Shown here: in pieces, positions 50,740 through 54,409 of the stretch | Position numbering within the stretch: the first letter of the stretch is position 1 | Layout of the letters: the number at the start of each line of letters is the position of its first letter | DNA from: a virus | Virus record (IMG/VR): IMGVR_UViG_3300023109_001408 | Coordinates: 1 to 54,409 of that record | Strand: one strand, 5' to 3' | Length of the DNA stretch: 54,409 nucleotides | Position numbers and translations under genes: made by a program | Notes under the pieces: model-generated | What the model was told of the DNA's origin: nothing | The model's input: the letters and a program-made list of their open reading frames with translations, nothing else | The model's database searches: none

Positions 50740-51221
50740 GCAAACGTACTTACTTGACATGTATGAAAATTAACAGCACTTGCATTGACTGCAAAGTGCA
50801 TTTCGTGTCCTGTAAACTTCCAAACATCACCAACTTTCCATTGTGAAATAATATGATGTTTAAAAGGCACAGCTTGCCCAAATTCCCATTGTTCTAAGAA
50901 AATCAAATACCTGTAGCAGTCATCTAATTCTACTTGATGCTCCTGTCTAAGCGTGTAAAACGTGTCTTTGTGTGTTGGAAGTATTACGTTGGGTTGTATG
51001 CAAGTCCAGCTTACTGACGCTGTATGAGCGTCTAAGACGTCTTTAAATGCGGTTGCATTGGGTAGTTCTTCATTAAAACTTTGTAACAAATGTCCATTAT
51101 TATAGTCATCTTTGTTTAGATGATCGAAGTTTTTTGCACTCCAATCTACTTTTCTAGCATAGGTATGTTGTGCTAGGTCTTCTTCCCAAAAGTTTGGTAG
51201 TGTTGTTACATATTTAGGCAT
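50736..51221 (-). CDS. Asp/Asn-hydroxylase-like 2OG-Fe(II) oxygenase
   Basis: A 161-residue protein: MPKYVTTLPNFWEEDL at the start, then NVILPTHKDTFYTLRQEH with H-K-D as the H-x-D iron pair, RYLIFLEQWEFGQ, WKVGDVWKFTGHEMHFAVN with distal His. This pattern fits the aspartyl/asparaginyl beta-hydroxylase-like or related cupin oxygenases. ATG at 51221 has AAGGAAA upstream on the minus strand. It is the third gene of a minus-strand operon (TauD-like, radical SAM, this). Substrate unknown. Confidence 0.65.
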   Translation of the reverse strand: MPKYVTTLPNFWEEDLAQHTYARKVDWSAKNFDHLNKDDYNNGHLLQSFNEELPNATAFKDVLDAHTASVSWTCIQPNVILPTHKDTFYTLRQEHQVELDDCYRYLIFLEQWEFGQAVPFKHHIISQWKVGDVWKFTGHEMHFAVNASAVNFHTCQVSTFA

Positions 51222-51222
51222 A

Positions 51223-53070
51223 TTATTTCCTTTCAACTTTTAGAATACTAAACCCATTTCTATTTTTATAAAACAGTTTGTCTTTAAAGTCTTTGTCATC
51301 TTCCCAAAGAAGCTTGTTCTTAAAGGTGTAGGTTATATTTTCTTTTACAAGCGGTGAATCTTCATTGCATACATCATTTATATTATACTTGAAGTCGCCG
51401 TCTATGTCATCTACTCTATCTTTGTTAACTAGATATAGTTCTGAAAATTTTATTAAATCTTCTAGTACTTCATTGTCTAGGTCTTTGAAATATTCTCTAG
51501 CCCATTTTTGTATTGTTTCTAATACATCTGTTCTATTCTTGTGCCATTCAATTTGATTAAGCACAACAATAACATTATCATTATCAAATACAACATCACT
51601 TTCTGTATTCCAGAAAAAATCTTTAAGCTGATTCTCTTGTTGAGTGTGTAACATATTTAAGAACTTATCTTTTTTAATACAATTTTCAAGCAAGTCTTCA
51701 TAAAAGTCCAAATAGCTAACACCTAGATGATTACGAGCAAATTTTGCTAGTCCTTGTGTCCAAGCATAGTGATGGAAATGCAATACTGTCCAGCCCCACA
51801 TCCAACTGTCGATATAATCTTGTCTAGACATAAACTCACTAGCAATAACATAGTTGTGCATTTCAGGAATACGAGAAATTTGATTTGGCATTACTACTGT
51901 AAACTTAAAGACTTCGTAATTAAATTCCTTTACCTGTTTGGCAAACGCACTATTTTTTAAAACTTCTAAAGGATGAATGTCAATAAAGAAATGACATCCT
52001 GCTTCTATTGCAGCACACAATCCTTCTCTCCAAGTCTTTTTTGTTTCAAAAGGCAATCCTAATATAAACTCAGTGTAGTATGCAACATCTTGTTTGTCAC
52101 ACTCTGCATACATATCAGCCAACTTTGACATTTCCATATTCTTACGTTCAATTGACTCTAATGTTTCTTCGTTCATACTCTGAACACTTAGTGTAAATCC
52201 TTTGTTAAGATTTACTTCTTCAAGAATTTTAGCAAGTCCAATCATTTTTTCTGCACTATTTTTATACCACGTAGCACTTACATTGTGTGGATAGTCTGTT
52301 TCTTTTTTCTTTTTAACAATGTAATCGACAATTTCTTTATCACGATCATAGAACACACCAAAGTTAGCATCTGCAATGTGAACATACTCTATCTTATTAT
52401 TAACAATCCAGTCCCATTCGTCAAATACTTTTTTAAGATCAAACTTTTTAATTTTTGATTGAGTTAAACTGCCCCAATCACAAAAGCTACATTTAAAAGG
52501 ACAACCTCTGTTGGTTTCTAAACAAGTGGCCCATTTGATTCCTGGATTGTCGTCTACTACTTTCTGTAGTATGCCGCCATCAACAAACGGACTAGGCAAT
52601 CCTGCAGGATCAACACGTTTTTGAATTTGGTATATAGGTTGTAAATTATCTTTTAAATAATCATTTAACAAATAAGCTAAACTAACTTCACCTTCATTAA
52701 TTACAATACTATCAACAAAAGGATTTGCCAATGTAAAATTAAATCCTATTTCGTCAACTTGCGGACCTCCAAAAATAATCACACACTCCGGCCATTTTTC
52801 TTTGATCAGTTTTGCTAATTCTAAGTTATAATTATCATTCCATAAGTAATGGCTGAATAGACATAATTCAGGATTTTCTAAACGATTGAGAACATCAGCA
52901 AACTCTTCGCGTTTGAATATACATTCCTGTACTTCAAAATTGTCTTTGACTTCTTGGTGCTGATTTACATAAGTCCATACAGATGCTACACTATAAGGAA
53001 GCCACAGACTAGTATATTGCCCATGACCCATCTGATAGTTCACTTGAAAAAGATACACTCGTTTTTTCAT
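51223..53070 (-). CDS. Large radical SAM protein with B12-binding-like N-terminal domain
   Basis: A 615-residue protein. Residues about 25-140 resemble the cobalamin-binding domain of B12-dependent radical SAM enzymes (Rossmann pattern with CVIIFGGPQVDE and SIVINEGEVSLAYLL), without a clear D-x-H-x-x-G. The radical SAM cluster motif is C190-x3-C194-x2-C197 (RGCPFKCSFCDWG). Later FTLSVQSMNEETLESIERKN and FILGLPFETKKTW are typical for this class. Such enzymes methylate unreactive carbons or rearrange them; the substrate here is unknown. ATG overlaps the TauD-like stop by one base (TAATG). Confidence 0.85.
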   Translation of the reverse strand: MKKRVYLFQVNYQMGHGQYTSLWLPYSVASVWTYVNQHQEVKDNFEVQECIFKREEFADVLNRLENPELCLFSHYLWNDNYNLELAKLIKEKWPECVIIFGGPQVDEIGFNFTLANPFVDSIVINEGEVSLAYLLNDYLKDNLQPIYQIQKRVDPAGLPSPFVDGGILQKVVDDNPGIKWATCLETNRGCPFKCSFCDWGSLTQSKIKKFDLKKVFDEWDWIVNNKIEYVHIADANFGVFYDRDKEIVDYIVKKKKETDYPHNVSATWYKNSAEKMIGLAKILEEVNLNKGFTLSVQSMNEETLESIERKNMEMSKLADMYAECDKQDVAYYTEFILGLPFETKKTWREGLCAAIEAGCHFFIDIHPLEVLKNSAFAKQVKEFNYEVFKFTVVMPNQISRIPEMHNYVIASEFMSRQDYIDSWMWGWTVLHFHHYAWTQGLAKFARNHLGVSYLDFYEDLLENCIKKDKFLNMLHTQQENQLKDFFWNTESDVVFDNDNVIVVLNQIEWHKNRTDVLETIQKWAREYFKDLDNEVLEDLIKFSELYLVNKDRVDDIDGDFKYNINDVCNEDSPLVKENITYTFKNKLLWEDDKDFKDKLFYKNRNGFSILKVERK

Positions 53071-54146
53071 TATGGTAATTTAAAATCCTTGAGTTTTGTA
53101 ATTTCGATTAGTTCGTGTGTCTGCTGTTTATATCTTTCTGCATATTTAGGAAAATGATTGTAAGGATACCAAGGAGCATCTAAAAGATTAGATGGATCGT
53201 ATTGTATTCTATATGCACACCTATCTTTGTGTCCTGGATCTTTTCTTCTATGAAGTGTTACACTATTATCAAACAATAACAGCTCATTATCTGTTGCATA
53301 TTTATGATCGTAAACATATTTGTCTGTAAACAATTTCTCGTCAATCATTTTAAATATTTTACTAGACTCTTCTTTGGTCATGCCTTTAATACCAGTTGCA
53401 GTATTAGTTGTATAGTGTAGTCCTTTGTGTCCTCCCGGACTTGTTAACACCATAGGAACTTCTGCATCAGGATGATAACAAAATTCCATCTGTAACATAT
53501 TACCCAAATTAGGATCTGTAAGTTCAATATCATTAATACCGCCCGGAATATAGTTATGTATAACAACCATCTCATCTAATTCACTACGGAAACTTTCACT
53601 AAAAGATTGATAAAGATCTACAGTTTGTACAAATCCAGTTGTACTTCCTGTCATATATTGTCCGCCTAACAATGCTACTTCTGGCGCAAAAGTTAATTCG
53701 CTAGATTCATTACTGTGCCAATATAGTTCGCCAGCGTCAAATGCTCCTAGAGAATTACCATCTTCATCCTTGCGGCCTGTTATTCTTGTTATAAAATTGC
53801 CGCCTTCTGTTTGTTCAACAAAGTGCCTCTTAAACATTAAATAATTTCTATCTTCATCACTTACATTAAAACGATCAAAAGCACCTTCATCTTTAGGATC
53901 AAAATCCTCACCGTATTTAATTTTAAAATGTGCTCTTGAATTACGTGTACCCTTGTTGGGTCCAAATTCTCTTATTTTTGCTACATACTGATCTCTGGTT
54001 ATATTAACATTTCTAAGTATTGTAACTAAGCCTTGTAGATGCAATTTTCCGATTTCGAACCATTCGTCATTTGAAAGATTGTTAAAATCGACATCATCTA
54101 TATAGTGTCCAAAAGACCCTAACCCTGGAATTTCAGTTACCTTCAA
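53070..54146 (-). CDS. TauD/TfdA-like 2OG-Fe(II) dioxygenase with H-x-N variant
   Basis: A 358-residue protein beginning at TTG with AAAGGAG eight bases upstream. TauD-type motifs: WHSNESSELTFAP (H144), then FDNSVTLHRR (H299), and YRIQYD (R313). Canonical members have H-x-D at the first site; here N146 replaces Asp. The next positions do not restore an acidic ligand in place. Activity could be altered (as in H-x-G/A halogenases) or lost. First gene of a minus-strand operon. Substrate unknown. Confidence 0.72.
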   Translation of the reverse strand: MKVTEIPGLGSFGHYIDDVDFNNLSNDEWFEIGKLHLQGLVTILRNVNITRDQYVAKIREFGPNKGTRNSRAHFKIKYGEDFDPKDEGAFDRFNVSDEDRNYLMFKRHFVEQTEGGNFITRITGRKDEDGNSLGAFDAGELYWHSNESSELTFAPEVALLGGQYMTGSTTGFVQTVDLYQSFSESFRSELDEMVVIHNYIPGGINDIELTDPNLGNMLQMEFCYHPDAEVPMVLTSPGGHKGLHYTTNTATGIKGMTKEESSKIFKMIDEKLFTDKYVYDHKYATDNELLLFDNSVTLHRRKDPGHKDRCAYRIQYDPSNLLDAPWYPYNHFPKYAERYKQQTHELIEITKLKDFKLP

Positions 54147-54230
54147 CTCTGTCTCCTTTATTCTTATACTGTATATTTAAGCAAATCTAGATGCCTTATT
54201 GGTATTATTGGCTATGTATAAATAATACTG
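54147..54230. promoter_or_regulatory. Divergent promoter region of the oxygenase operon and right-end radical SAM gene
   Basis: An 84-base AT-rich gap between two divergent genes. Plus strand: TATAAATA at 54217-54224, an exact late-type box, but only six bases before the ATG, so that ATG would be at the predicted start point. Minus strand: a TATAAG about 15 bases before AAAGGAG; no clear -35. Confidence 0.35.
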
Positions 54231-54409
54231 ATGATAACACTTCCGGAACTATCTCTTTATATCAGTCACACTTGCGACATAGGTTGCGATAGCTGTTTTA
54301 CCTATAACAATCTAAATTGGGGTGGGCATTTCAAACCCAACGGAGATTTAGAAAAACTTAAAGGCAAGGTTAATTTTGAAACCATTATGATTCTCGGTGG
54401 CGAACCAAC
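54231..54409 (+). CDS. Radical SAM protein, N-terminal part (cut by the window edge)
   Basis: The first 59 codons of a plus-strand gene: MITLPELSLYISHTCDIGCD then SCFTYNN gives the cluster motif C15-x3-C19-x2-C22; IMILGGEP ends the visible part (GGE SAM-binding motif). It is therefore a second radical SAM enzyme diverging from the minus-strand oxygenase operon. Fold and substrate cannot be set from the fragment. A peptide-modifying or QueE-like type are options. Confidence 0.75.
   Translation, partial: MITLPELSLYISHTCDIGCDSCFTYNNLNWGGHFKPNGDLEKLKGKVNFETIMILGGEP

Noticed and set aside
54217-54224. Exact TATAAATA as a late promoter of the right-end radical SAM gene
   Set aside because: It ends six bases before the ATG, so the predicted transcript would begin at the start codon with no ribosome site. 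It may be chance in AT-rich DNA or serve an unseen downstream start.
1-54409. CRISPR arrays, insertion sequences, homing endonucleases or introns
   Set aside because: No direct-repeat arrays, transposase or GIY-YIG/HNH motifs were seen. thyA and gp43, common intron targets in T4-like phages, are uninterrupted.

Overview
The window is a 54.4 kb piece of a T4-like (Straboviridae/Kyanoviridae-type) myovirus genome, probably from a marine phage of a Gram-negative bacterium. Direct evidence is the T4 replication set: gp43 family B DNA polymerase, gp44 clamp loader, gp45 sliding clamp, an rnh/FEN-type 5' nuclease and a DexA-type exonuclease, plus a gp31/GroES-like cochaperonin. Base composition is AT-rich, genes are packed with ATGA/TAATG overlaps, and PhoH, MazG, 2OG-Fe(II) oxygenases, MoxR/VWA and an Mtd-type fiber gene resemble marine T4-like phages. 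No photosynthesis genes, tRNAs, integrase or CRISPR are seen, so the host (a pelagic alphaproteobacterium or a cyanobacterium, for example) cannot be fixed from this window.

Layout. 0.1-8.8 kb (+): cochaperonin, MazG-type pyrophosphatases, a 2OG oxygenase, DexA, a class I fructose-bisphosphate aldolase, gp44, a 7Fe ferredoxin, DHFR, thymidylate synthase and dCMP deaminase. 8.8-9.5 kb (-): PhoH. 9.7-13.8 kb (+): two conserved unknowns and a lysis region (GH19 endolysin, overlapping spanin pair, three small membrane proteins including an MscS-like and an EF-hand protein). 13.8-17 kb: DnaJ-type chaperone and a full-length ClpA-type unfoldase. 17-25.3 kb: small virion-like genes and a group of probable head-internal proteins, including an 895-residue multidomain protein. 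25.4-29.4 kb: a DsbA-like gene and gp43. 29.4-38.4 kb: sugar-nucleotide and redox enzymes interleaved with gp45 and a DpdA-type deazaguanine transferase, then a glycosyltransferase. 38.4-45.3 kb: phosphoribosyltransferase, FolE, QueE, MetK, 5' nuclease and small conserved genes. 45.4-49.4 kb: MoxR ATPase, a VWA/metallopeptidase-like protein and small genes. 49.5-50.7 kb: Mtd-type fiber. 50.7-54.1 kb (-): an operon of two 2OG-type oxygenases around a large radical SAM protein, diverging from a second radical SAM gene cut by the right edge.

How the genes may work together. FolA, ThyA, dCMP deaminase and MazG serve dTMP/nucleotide supply. FolE, QueE and DpdA suggest 7-deazaguanine DNA modification, with MetK able to supply SAM and the ferredoxin possibly electrons; QueD and QueC are not in the window. 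DnaJ, ClpA and the cochaperonin form a phage-encoded proteostasis set.

The strongest leads are: (1) three proteins in the 19-24 kb block share a short N-terminal motif resembling the T4 capsid-targeting propeptide; one is an 895-residue protein whose modules (nucleotidase, ADP-ribosyltransferase-like, nuclease-toxin-like) are separated by four ENFAD linkers encoded by an identical 14-base DNA repeat; (2) start-codon hairpins at three genes, two of them with a T4-late-type -10 box placed so that late transcripts would lose the 5' arm; (3) an MscS-like small protein and an EF-hand membrane protein in the lysis region; (4) a radical SAM/2OG oxygenase island. Two promoter classes can be seen: TTGACA-N16/17-TATAAT and (T/G)ATAAATA. 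Functions rest on motif reading only; no database search was possible.
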